The notes beneath the pieces are model-generated. The model did not search any database, had not been told where the DNA came from, and worked only from the letters and a program-made list of their open reading frames with translations. A stretch of 64,000 nucleotides of DNA from Cladopsammia gracilis. Lineage: Eukaryota; Cnidaria; Anthozoa; Scleractinia; Dendrophylliidae. Positions within the stretch are counted from its first letter, which is position 1. The number at the start of each line of letters is the position of its first letter. This document shows, one piece after another, positions 13,201-25,200 of the stretch. The stretch is from NCBI GenBank assembly GCA_022457155.1, contig JAJGOT010000171.1, positions 1,368,501-1,432,500 of the forward strand, written 5' to 3'. Made by a program: the position numbers and the translations under genes.

Positions 13201-16200
13201 AGCATCACAGCAACTTTTGAGTTTACCAACTTCTTTATGCTAAGATCGTGAACTTCAAAACAAAGTTCGCAATTTGGTTGGCTAACTGACAAATGTAATT
13301 TGCAAATTAGCAAATGAATGTAGTTCTGATTTTCCCAATGAACTTGGTAACTGGCCATGGCATGGCTAAAGTAAGCTGAAAGCCACTGTAAAGACTGGAG
13401 ATATTTTCATGTGAATGGTAAAAGAATGCTTTGTTAACTGTTGGACAACGTTTCATTCAATGACTCACTAATTTACTGCATTTCCTTAGTGTCATATTTC
13501 TATGGAAATGTCCTGACTTACCCTCTTAAAAGTAGTTTGACTGATTAACTGATTAACTTTGTAGATCAGTGAGGTAATTGTGTTTACTCTTATTACAGTA
13601 TTCTGTTTGCTGACATAGAAGGTTTCACTATGCTCTCATCCCAATGCACAGCACAGAAGTTGGTTCAATATCTGAATGAACTGTTTGCCAGTTTTGATAC
13701 CCTTGCTGTGGTATGTTCTCTTTTCCTTAGTTGGACATACATTAGAATCTTGATACACTGTACAAACTTGACCCCTAATTAACTCAAAATCTACTCAAAC
13801 CAAAGTTTTCCAATTTATTTTGTGTTTTCCCTAATCATTCAAATTATTAAGATTTTTCTGAATGTAAAAAATATTTGACCAGTACAGTAAAAAGGACAGA
13901 ATGGGAACAATATTTTAGTGAGTACATGTACATGTACTTTAACAAGAAGTTTGAAAATTGGTTGATCAGTAATTCATATTTGTTGTTGCGCACACTGTAG
14001 TTTAGTACAGTCAAACCTTTATTAAGTGGCTTTCTGTTAAAGGGGTACTGTTACAAGGGCACATGCGCCAGTTTCTTGATTTGAAACTTAAAAAGTTTAG
14101 CCAAAATTTTTCAAGTCGAAGTGTCAATTTCAAAGTGGTGTCGACTAGTGGCGGCGGTCATGGTGGAAAATGAATAAACTCAACGCCATTTTAGAAATTG
14201 ACTCTTACCGGTTATCAACTTTAAAAATTTAGGCTAAACTCTTCAAGTTTTGATTCCAGAAACTGGCGCATGTGCCCTTGTGACAATATCCCTGTAAGTA
14301 GTCACCCTCTATAAAGCGGTCACTTCACAAATCCCATTCAAATTTCATGTTGAATGTGATGGCAAAACTTTTGGTGATGTGGTTTACAACAAAGACTTGC
14401 CTTATAAACAATATTTTAAAATCCTTTAGCCCGGCATGAACTTCCTTGAACATGCAATTACTTAATTTCTATCTATCACATTTTCTGTTACTGTAAGTTG
14501 CTGTTAACAATGAAATTAATACATCATGGGATCAATTTCGCATTCTAGATCAATTTTTGCCATATTACATGCTAAATTTTTGAACACCTCTAGTAAGCAG
14601 TTAGTTCGCTTTTCCCTGAGGTTGACCATTTAATAGAGGTTTGACTATATATATTACTAAATAAATACAACTACGGTAATTAAAAAATCACTTCATGTAT
14701 TTGCATGTGAAGCTTAGCTTTAAATGTTTTCTCTGTTTAAAGGGAACCTCCATTTTCATAGCAAATTGATGTTAAATTGTTGGGAATAAAGTCAAAATTT
14801 CGATTATTTTAATAGCATATGGAAATATTTTTTCAGTGTACCAAAAAATGGATATGAATGTCACCTATTTTTGCTTTTAAATTTCCCATGCACCGCCATT
14901 TTGAATATTTATGACATGTTACAGTTGCTGCTTTTGTTTAGAATCAATGTTCTTTTGTATGCAACAATTGGACAACCATAACAAGTCATAAATGTTCAAA
15001 ATGGCGATGCGCTGGTAATTGAAATGCAAAAATGGGCAATATTAATATCCATTTTTTGTTCACTACAATAATATTCGCCCTTGATTTTTAATTTTAATTT
15101 AGACTTTATTTCCAACAATTTGACCTCAATTTTTTATAACATGGAGGTTCCCTTTAAGTTAAAGTCATCTCTTTTTTTCTTTTCTAAGGAAAACCATTGC
15201 CTACGTATTAAGATTCTGGGTGACTGTTACTACTGCGTGTCTGGTCTACCTGAAGCGCGTCCTGACCATGCTCACTGTTGTATTGAGATGGGCCTGGAAA
15301 TGATTGATGCTATTGCGTATGTAACATTCATTGCAGTCACAGTTTGCATTTGTACATAACTGCTCAAAAGCAAATCGACAGTCTCAACTCAATCCTTGTG
15401 TCTCAAAATTCGACTGGCTTGAGTTTCGAGACACGAGAATTGAGGATTGAGAATCCAGAAACAAGGAGTTCTTGATTATGCAAACAAGAAAAGGATTTTA
15501 AGAAAATGGGTTGTTCCTTGAAGAAATATTAATAGCAATTACCATGGCATGTACACACATTTTATCTTGACCCTCGGCATTGGAATTATGAAATGAATAC
15601 AAGAAACACACGCAATATGAAAATCTCATTCACAGAGTGTTCAAGTTTTCCTAAAGTTCAGTTTACATGCATAATGACAGAACTCCATCTCCAGAAGACA
15701 CGAAGGGGACTTTTACATGGATACCTGCCAAGTCTCACGCCTGCAATCCAAAACTCCGATCTCACGCCAACTCACACCTATGGAGCAATTTCTCACGCCT
15801 GACTTACAGATTTAAGCTATCAGCCTTAATTGATCACATGATCCAATTAAAAATATAGTTACATTCATGAAAATTTGGCACTTTTTTGTAGGTTTTTATG
15901 GTTCTGAACATTATGATTACAGCTGGATATTATTAAACGGAGGTCTGAGGTCCACGGAAACTTCCGAATTCTTCGGAGTATCTTCAGACATATTCAGAAT
16001 AGATTGGGTTGTCTTCAGATTTGGTTGGGTTGCCTTTGAGAATCCCGGCACTCACAGAAAAAAAATTATCACACCTATCACTTGGAAAAAGTTGGCAGGT
16101 AGAGACTTTAAAGCGATTGGAAAGGAACTGCATATATTATTATCCCTTTATCATATTTATTGGAAAGGAACTGCATATATTATTATCCGTTTATCATGCA

Positions 16201-19200
16201 GTAACTGTCGAGCCACCATCAGCATGTAATCAGCATGTAAGCGAGAACCTTGAGTGTCTGCAAAAATGAACCTAAAAAATTACAATCTTTTGCCGGATTA
16301 CTGGTAATGACAAGATTTAGGGGATAACATTCTTATTTGCATGGTCCTACCAAAAACTACTGTGGTGAGTAGATTGTAACCACCTTGTGTACTAACAATT
16401 GAATTTAAAATGTTTAGTCAAGTGGAGGTCTACATGTGCTAGGTTCACTTAGTTGAGTTAGTAGAAAAATGAGGGTAGTCCTCAGTTGTAGAGAACTGTT
16501 CAAAGACAAAGAAAAAGTTCCACTTTGCCCCTAGTTTTCCAAGGTGAATTGTTTGACTGTATGTTCTACAGGAGTGTGCGTGAAGCAACTGGTGTAAACC
16601 TGAACATGAGAGTTGGTGTTCACATGGGCAAGGTTCATAGTGGAGTGTTGGGATTAGTCAAGTGGCAGTATGATGTGTGGTCTGATGATGTGACAACTGC
16701 CAATCATATGGAGTCGGGAGGACTTCCAGGGTAAAGTTGCTTTCCTATAATCAGTTTTATTACTATCGCTAAAGGTACTCTATTATTGACTTGCTCTGCA
16801 TTTTTAAAACTTTTTAAATCTTGAAATGCAGTTAACCCTGGGATGTACAGGCACATTTATTCCCCCACCATGGTACAGTACAAGGAGGAAGGGGGGGGGG
16901 GGGGTTAGGCTTAGGGGTTAGAATGATATTTTAACCTTGTTGTAACTTGGATGCCATGGAAACATGACATGTTGTAGGAACAGGTGCTGGAAGTCTCAGC
17001 CTCATTCATAGAAATGTATGGAAGGAACGCATGTTTGCATGTGAAAGAAACCTAATATTTCATATTATGGTAGGCTTTGCACTTGGCCTCGCTTTGAAAA
17101 AAGAGATAAAGGGAACTCAGAAATGGTGTATTAAAATGAATTTTGAGTGAAAATCATATGCTGTATAAAGTAATGCTCTTTATTTTTATTAAAAGAAATG
17201 GCCATCAATGCTTAGTTTATTTTACTTCCTTGCAGGCGTGTGCACATAACAACCTCTGTACTTAACTGTTTAAATGGTGATTATGAGGTTGAAGAAGGTC
17301 GTGGTCAGGAGCGAGATTCATATCTGAAGCAGTACAATATTGATTCATATCTGGTTGTGGCTGAGCACCCCAGGGTTAGTAAAAGGACATCTTCTCTTAT
17401 ATATAAAGACTTCATAGGCCAGATTCCTTTAAGAACAAAATTCTGTCTTTAAAAATTATTTGAAATAAATATACTTTTAACCACATGATCTCTGTTTTCC
17501 AAAGTGAGTAATTAAGAATTCAAACATGATAGAAATAACATCAAACTCAGAAAAAAATCCGAATTCCAGATGGGATTTGAACCCACGACCCTCTGTGATC
17601 TAGCTGGATGCTCTACCACTGAGCTACTGGGACTCTATGGTGAGCAAGGGTGAAATGTGGGCTTTTGACTGGAACCGCATTGCTCAGTCACACAGCCAAA
17701 TGATGACTGGCACATAATTTATGACTCATAACTGTATCACACAGTCACATTAAGGCATATCAAAGATGCAACCAACCAACCTCCAAAGTGAGTAATTAAG
17801 AATTCAAACGTGATACAAAATAACATCAAACTCGGAAAAAAATCTGAGTTCCAGATGGGATTTGAAGCCACGACCCTCCGTGATCTAGCATTTCACCCTT
17901 GGCTTGCTCACCACAGAGTCCGAGTAGCTCAGTGGTAGAGCATCTGGCTAGATCACAGAGGGTCGTGGGTTCAAATCCCATCAGAAACTCGGATTTTTTT
18001 CCGAGTTTGATGCAATCTCTATTTTCTCGCTTTAAAAAGTAACATCTGTTTATTTGCAAACACATGTTTACATGTCATTGGGCATTATTTACCCCCTTCA
18101 GAGCCAGTTATTTGAAGTTTAATATTTTTACTGTTTTGCCATTTTCTATAATATACCTTATTCCAAAATGGCGGGCAATTTATTATTCTTTTGTATGCAT
18201 TTCAATTAGCCCTCTTTGCCTCATTTTCGCGTGAAAATTCTGTTGTATTTTCTAATACTGCATGCTGACGAGGCAACAAGGGCTAATTAACATACATATA
18301 AAAGAATAATGAATTGATCACCATTTTGGAATAAGGTGTATTAACTCTTAACTATGATTATTATTTAGTCAAAGGAGAGAGAACGGAAAAATTAAAACCA
18401 AAATCAAATTTAAACCACAACTTACATGGTATGTGTTTATGGAAGTGATTGTTAGCATTCCAGTTAAGTATAAAAAAAATTTGCTGTGGACGTTCGCTAA
18501 TCTTTAAGTTGAGTGGTTCCTGTATTGTTGACTATATTTGGTTGTCAACATCATGATCAAACAAGACAGACTTATAGCAGAGTAAGTGTCATTTACAGTT
18601 TTGTAATTAAAACGCAACATTTTAATATTGCTTAGGCATATACATAATTATTTTTTTAATCAGTTTAGATCTCATTGGCATTTTGTTTTCTCTTTATTTT
18701 TTTCTTATGGCATGTGTTGAACAATGACAACATATTGTTTTGAATTCACAGAAGGTGAGAACATGTAACTAATACATTGTTTTATCATTTGATAAGTAGC
18801 AAATGCATTGCTCTGGCACTGAAATTCCTATTTATTTATTTGTTATTATTTATGTATTATTTATTTATTTGTACATTATTTTGCCTAGCAACAAGTAGTA
18901 AATGCATGGGGTTTCTCTTGATTAAAAAAAATTATTGTTTAGTGACATATACATGTATTTTAGCTAGTTAGGTGACTGCAGTAAACTAATTGGTGCAAAA
19001 TTCTTTTTTCTCTTTGCATGTTTCTTCAATGCACATTTACATGTTGTATCTGAGCAGAAGGTAAGAATCAAACAATTCTACAACAACAACAACAATTTAT
19101 TGACAGTAATTAAAATAGAAACAATATTGATTGTCCCACAAATAGCTACGAAGGTAATCTAGGCGGTGCAAGGCAAAGCAATAACACATCTTACAAAAAG

Positions 19201-22200
19201 AAAACTAAGACTCACAAAGCTTCTGGAAAAACTGATTAGCATTGTTTTACCACAATCAATTCAAGTTTGTCCCAATTTAAGTGTTTCTTGCTAACTAGCT
19301 CAGACAACTTCCAATTTTCTTTGCAGAGATCAACTAGCTCCGGTCAACTCTCAAACTCAAATGCTGCAATGCTTGTACCTTAAAATTTCAAACTTTTTGC
19401 ACATCTGTGCACTGAACAACAATCTCCTGATTCTACATCATCAATATTGAAAACAATTGGTGTATGGATATTTATTCACCCTGTTGATTGACCTGTGGCA
19501 AATGATAATTCAAATTTTCCTTTAGAGAGAAGTATTGTAATTTTCAGTCTTAAGCTTTAAGCTGTAATATTGCACTAGTTATCAAGCTATTTCGTGAATA
19601 TTTTCATTTTGAACCAATTTCAGCCAAATGATACAATTGTTAAAGACAACAAACAGGAAGAACAAGACAAAAAAATGCAGCAAAGGTAGGTGTATAGATC
19701 GTATGTGACAAAGTATTTTTAGACATCCACATGTGACATTTATTCTTGAAAGTATATCATGATTTCAAGATATTAGACCATTTAATGTTACTAATAAAAC
19801 CAAATTGAATGACTTATTTTCTTTGAAAAAAGCTTTGAGATGAAAGTGGCCTATAATCACATATGAATTAAGAGAATATAGATCTGTTGCATGATGCAAC
19901 ATAGTGTCAAAAGAACTACTCACTGAGACATCTTCTGAATGTACGTTGCTAACTTCATTAAACATTGATGTTATAATTGACAGGTTAGGCATTACAGAGC
20001 CATCAAACCAGCAAGATCCAGATGATGAAGTCAATGAATTTCTTGGAAGCTCCATAGAGGCTCGTAGTATCGATAAGTAAGCTTTTCTTTTGGTTTATTA
20101 GAAAAGGTGAGGAGAAAGGGGGGGGGGGGGGGGGGGGGTGTGGAGTTAATAAAGGAAGGGGACCTATTATATAAATTATATATATCAGAAACCCATAAGT
20201 GGGTTGAATTGTGTAATGCGCATTCACAGCTTCTGAATAAATTCATTTTTTGCTTAGTACCATATTAATTTTGGAAACCCCTTGGTCCCTCGAGATTGGA
20301 AGCAAGTTGTTCTAGCGAATTGATTGGTTAATATTTTCATCTTGATTTTCCAAATATGGCTGTAACAACTTTTTAGCAAATCCAATTATCGGAACCTTGT
20401 TTTGAAGCGTACAACAGGGATTCCGACAGAGTGTGTGGGCGCGGGCGCGGGTGTGGTTGCGGGTGCGGGACCACACAATTTCAAAACATCCGCAGAATCC
20501 CGCACAATACTGAAATATTTGCTTAAATTGTTTACTAAATCAGATAAATTATTTCTATTGTTTACCAAGATTTTGAGAAATGTTTTAGGCTATTATCAGC
20601 CTATTTTCCTTCCAAACAATCGAGAAATCCCTCGCTTCCTCGAACAGCTTGAGCCATAAAAACAACAAGGCATTCTCTTTGCCATCCTTAGTGAACTAGT
20701 CTCAGTTTTACTTCTATCCGACTTCCTACCGAAGTGCGGCAATGTCGCAATGCTGCGGTCTGGTAAGAACACTGTCAGTTTGAGAAGCTACAGTATATTA
20801 AACACTCAAATGAGTGTTTTGTCAGGTACCCAAACACACCAAAGTTGGTTGAAAAATACTTTACTGTGCCTCATTTTTTACAATCCACTTTTTGGTGTTT
20901 GGAAACCTTGATGAAACACTCTTCCTTGGTTTGATATACATGAACATTGTTATTGTTTGATATACATGTACATTGTTATTGCATCTAAACATTTCAGATG
21001 TACACAAAAATGTGGTGTCTGTCCAAGTTGTGCTTCCTTCTTTTAGTGACATTATAATTTATAATGATTACTTCTTACAATGGTGAAATGTTTTTATTAT
21101 TAATGTTACAGGTTGCGGAAGGATTATGTACGGCCTCTACTCCTTACCTTCAAAGACCCAGATAAAGAAGAGCTTGTATGTACTCCAAGTAATTTAGTTT
21201 TTAGAACAGTCACCAGAATTAATCGATAGAAGTATTTCATTGTCATACAGCTGATTAGGAACTTAATAAGTCACATTGTATGTGCAAGTTGCCTATTGCT
21301 GCCATGCTTGTCTTTCCCTTCAAGCATATAAATGCTGTTGTAGTGAGAATTAGAGAGTATTAGATAATCAGTGGTAGCTCTCAGCAGAGCTTGACATCCA
21401 TTTGAGAACCTGTTGCTGTTAGTAATGAGTGATACTACAGACAGTACATTAAAACATTTTTTCCTTGTTTTGCCTTTTCAGTATTCTCAAGAAAAAGACA
21501 GAATGTTCAAGTCTTACACAGCTTGCATTTTTATTCTTTTCGTCTTTATATTTATTATTCAAGTTACAACCCTTCCAAGGTATGTGATGTTAAAGCATGC
21601 CGTAATTTTGGCAAATATAATTCATGCTTTCAAGAGTAATCAGTAGATGCTTGTCTCTTTTTGTTATCTGCAAAAATACATAAATCTAGTATGAGACATG
21701 CTGCTGACAGCTAAATCACTTTATTTGGGGTGCACCATTTTTTCTGCACTATTGGCACTGGTGATGAACCTGTCTATTCATGTATAATCATCATGAAAAG
21801 TTACTGGTCTTTTTCCTTTCTCCAGCAAAGATGATTGCTTACAGTGGATTTCAGCTTACTTTGTCCACGCCAGTTGCCAAGTTCGTTGGGAAATTTGATA
21901 CTATGTTGCAAAGTTGTCAACAGCAACACAGCAACTTTGAGTTTACCAACTTCTTTACGCCAAGATCACGAACTTCAAAACGAAGTTCACAATTTGGTTG
22001 GCTAACTGACAAATGTAATTTGCAAATTAGCAATGAACTTGGCAACTGGTGTGGCCAAAGTAAGCTGAAATCCACTGTAAAATTGTAGGTTAATTCCAAT
22101 TTGGTCTCGTGAGGTTACTGCAAGCCACATATTTCTAGTAACATAATAATCAGGTTACACTGTAGTTAAGGTTTAGTGGTTTTGTCTTCTAACTTTCTTT

Positions 22201-25200
22201 TTAAACCCGTTGTACAAAAAATGAAGTTATTTGTGTATTGATTGAATACAACTATTCTAGTCTGGATAGAGTACACTACAAATAACCATAATAATAAAAT
22301 ACAAATAACCTTGATAATAATAATAATAATAATAATAATTTTATTTTATTTTATTTATTTTATTGGCCATATTACAATAACACATTAATATAAAAAGAAT
22401 AGAGATAACAATGGCGAAGAAACGCACTGCAAATAACTAAAAGCCATTTGGATCTTCTTCAACTGATAATAAAATAACTCGGTGATAGAATACAGCTGAA
22501 ACAATGCAGTTTTTCCAGAGTTTCTTATTGCTAAAATTTCCATTCACAGAACATTAACGACAGTGCTTGTGTTCTTGTGCATGTTGCTCGTTGTTACTGC
22601 TGTGTTTTTGCTGGTGGTAGCTGAGAAGTGCAGGGTGAGCAAATTCCTCCTTGTATTAATCTTGAGTTTTTTAAAACTTGAAATATAGATTGAATAGTTA
22701 ATTGTTCATTATCTCACTTGTTTGTTGAAACTTCTTATCTTAACAATAATCTTTTTCTCTTTGACCCACCAGGGTGCACCAGAAGTTTTCAGGAACATTT
22801 CCAGCAAAATTGCACAGTCTCAAACCATCTGTCGAGTGGTGGCAACAGTGCTTGTTCTCACACTTTACATTGCAGCAATAGGAAATCTTGTAAGTATGAC
22901 CAAATATTCCCCGAACTGTACATGTAGCAGCTAGGAATTAATAATATTAACATCCATGAATTAATAATATTAACATCCATGCCCCGGCCCACCTTAGATG
23001 AGTATGCAGTTTCGTAAGTTCTGTGAAAGAAAGACTCAAAATTTCTGTTATTAACCTGCATTAGCTGAACATGAGCTTACAATCTTGACAGCTTGTTGTT
23101 TATTTCATTTATTTTATTTACATCAATATTTATCTAGGAGCATCCAGTTTAGCATAGCTAGTTTAAATGGAACCCTGATATAACACAAATCTAACAAAAT
23201 TTACATGCAGCATAAATGTACTAAACATAATATTAAACTATACATACGGTTACATGTGTGTATTTGTAGTTTGGCTGTAATCTGGACAGACCAGTTGAAG
23301 AGAAAGACTGGTGCAAATTCAATGAGTCCAATGTTAAACCATTGGATCCAGATCGAGGTTCCTGTGATTATCCACAGGTGAGTGCACAGTATGCAACTAC
23401 ACTTAATTTTGACAGCACAGCACTCACCATTTGGGCAAGTGACTTTCAGAACTGCACTAAGAAATGTACAATTTGTACTCATCCAAGAACATTTGACACT
23501 TGATTGGTGATTGGTCGAGTGCTAGTTTCCATGCCTGACTCTTACATTTACCTTATAACATGTTTTTTCCATAGAATATTGTGATTCATTAACTATTTTG
23601 TTGGACATTGTGACCTGTATGCTAATGTTTTATCAATAATCATTATTGCTCAGCCGACTCGTGTTTGGTCTTAGAAATGCATTTTTCAATGGATACCTCC
23701 ATAAGCATGGTGATACTTAGAATTACTTGCGGTGTTATATGCCAACAAGGTATAAAAATAATGAGTAGTGATTCTCAGTCACTGTTTGTGTTCTCAAGTG
23801 TTTGTACTTAGATAGGATTGACCTTTGGCCGGTTTATTAAAAAACTGTGCGATAATTAGTATTTCTAGTCTGTTTTAACTGCTACCCAAAAAATAGTAAC
23901 ATCATTTTCTGATCATTCTAAAATTATAGTTCTTTACCATAGTGAACCTGTGAAATCATTTAATGAGGCATCAGAAAAAGTGCACGTTCTCACTTAATGC
24001 CTTCGTCATTTCTTATTGTGAAGAGTTATTTTTTGTTGTCCATAACCTTTGATCGCATCTGTCATAAGGACCGTTTGATATTGTGTTCGCTGCTTACTGC
24101 TGTGGGATTTTTGTTTTGGCAAGTTTTGTGTTTTATATAACTTTGCATTTCAGTTTGTGATCATGGCTTATGTACTAAGTGTACCTTACATGATCCATTT
24201 CTGCAGTACTTCACCTTCAGCGTGATGCTGGTGATGATTGGCTGTGCTGTGTTCCTTCAGCTAAGTACAATACACAAGTTTTCCATGCTAGCGCTCATGT
24301 CTGCTGTCTATGTTGTCTTGTTACGAGTTGTCTACAAGAATCTTTTTAACGACCATGACATCATTCATTATTGTTGGTGAGTAGTAACACTGATGGGCGT
24401 TATATTCCAGCATCTCATTTTCAAATGAATTAATTGATAATAGACCCAGCATTCAATTATCCAAGTACTCAACATGCTGTAAAAACTGAGGGTGGGAGTG
24501 AGGGGCGATGCTGTAAAAACTGAGGGTGGTAGTGAGGGGCGATGCTGTAAAAACTGAGTGTGGGAGTGAGTGGCGATGCAGTTGAGTTTCACAGGGTGAC
24601 TGACCTCCTCTTGGCAGCTTCCATCAAATTTATTGTTTCCAGGTAAATCACTACAGACATTTCTTCACCTCTTTTAAGCAACCATCTCTCCTAAACAACC
24701 TCCTGTTATTTTGGTTGTTATTTTGCCATGGTCATTTGCAAGAGGTTTGACAGCAGTTATAATATACACATACGTATATACACATAATACACCTTGTGGG
24801 AACCTTGCTATAATGGACACCCCATTATTGCAAACAGGAGTTACTGAAAATTTCTCCCACCATTACAAATCAAATGCTCTCTATTTAAGGTTACTCATTA
24901 TGTTCCTGAAGTTGTCCATTATAGCAGGAGTTGACCAAAATGTATATTAAATAATACTATACATTACAAGTTACTTTATAACTACAATGTAGCTCTTTTG
25001 CTAGTTCATAAAGCTTCGTTTAATAAGTTGACATTCAGCAAAAGATTTGATTGATGGGAAATAAAATAACATTACAATAAATTATTCAGAGATTAGAGCT
25101 GATACCAGTGCTCATCTTCACATCAAATATCACAACGTCTCCTTCCTCCTGCATGCACTCTTCAAAGTAGCATATCCAAGCAGCATGATTGTTAATTTTC

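Larger units (their letters stand above)
12256..17374 (+). other. ADCY5/6: ADCY exons 3-7: C1a catalytic domain
   Basis: Five exons encode the first class III cyclase domain (about residues 377-596). [18 protein letters not shown] leads in. ILFADIEGF carries the first metal-binding aspartate (D422), and [20 protein letters not shown] the second (D466); their 44-residue spacing is that of mammalian C1 domains. [17 protein letters not shown] and [19 protein letters not shown] complete the fold. Split codons at exon joints 3/4 (Ser), 5/6 (Ala) and 6/7 (Gly) restore conserved residues. C1 supplies both metal ligands for the composite active site formed with C2. Confidence 0.95.
19624..21175 (+). 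other. ADCY5/6: ADCY exons 8-10: C1b linker
   Basis: Three short exons: 19624-19685 (charged, [17 protein letters not shown]), 19984-20076 and 21112-21175. The last two encode [19 protein letters not shown] and [17 protein letters not shown], which correspond to the conserved C1b motif before TM7 of ADCY5 and ADCY6 (DEVDEFLGRAIDARSID in mammals). This is the best evidence for the 5/6 subclass. The linker before it is far shorter than the serine-rich C1b of vertebrates. Intron 7 contains two possible 3-nt microexons (see findings), so the exact residues between exon 7 and exon 8 are not certain. Confidence 0.88.

Noticed and set aside
17563..17986. Two genuine tRNA genes
   Set aside because: A and B boxes are good, but acceptor and anticodon stems do not pair properly and the copies carry SINE bodies.
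17826..18065. Minus-strand frame with [13 protein letters not shown]
   Set aside because: It is the translation of a tRNA-like SINE head, a well-known artefact.
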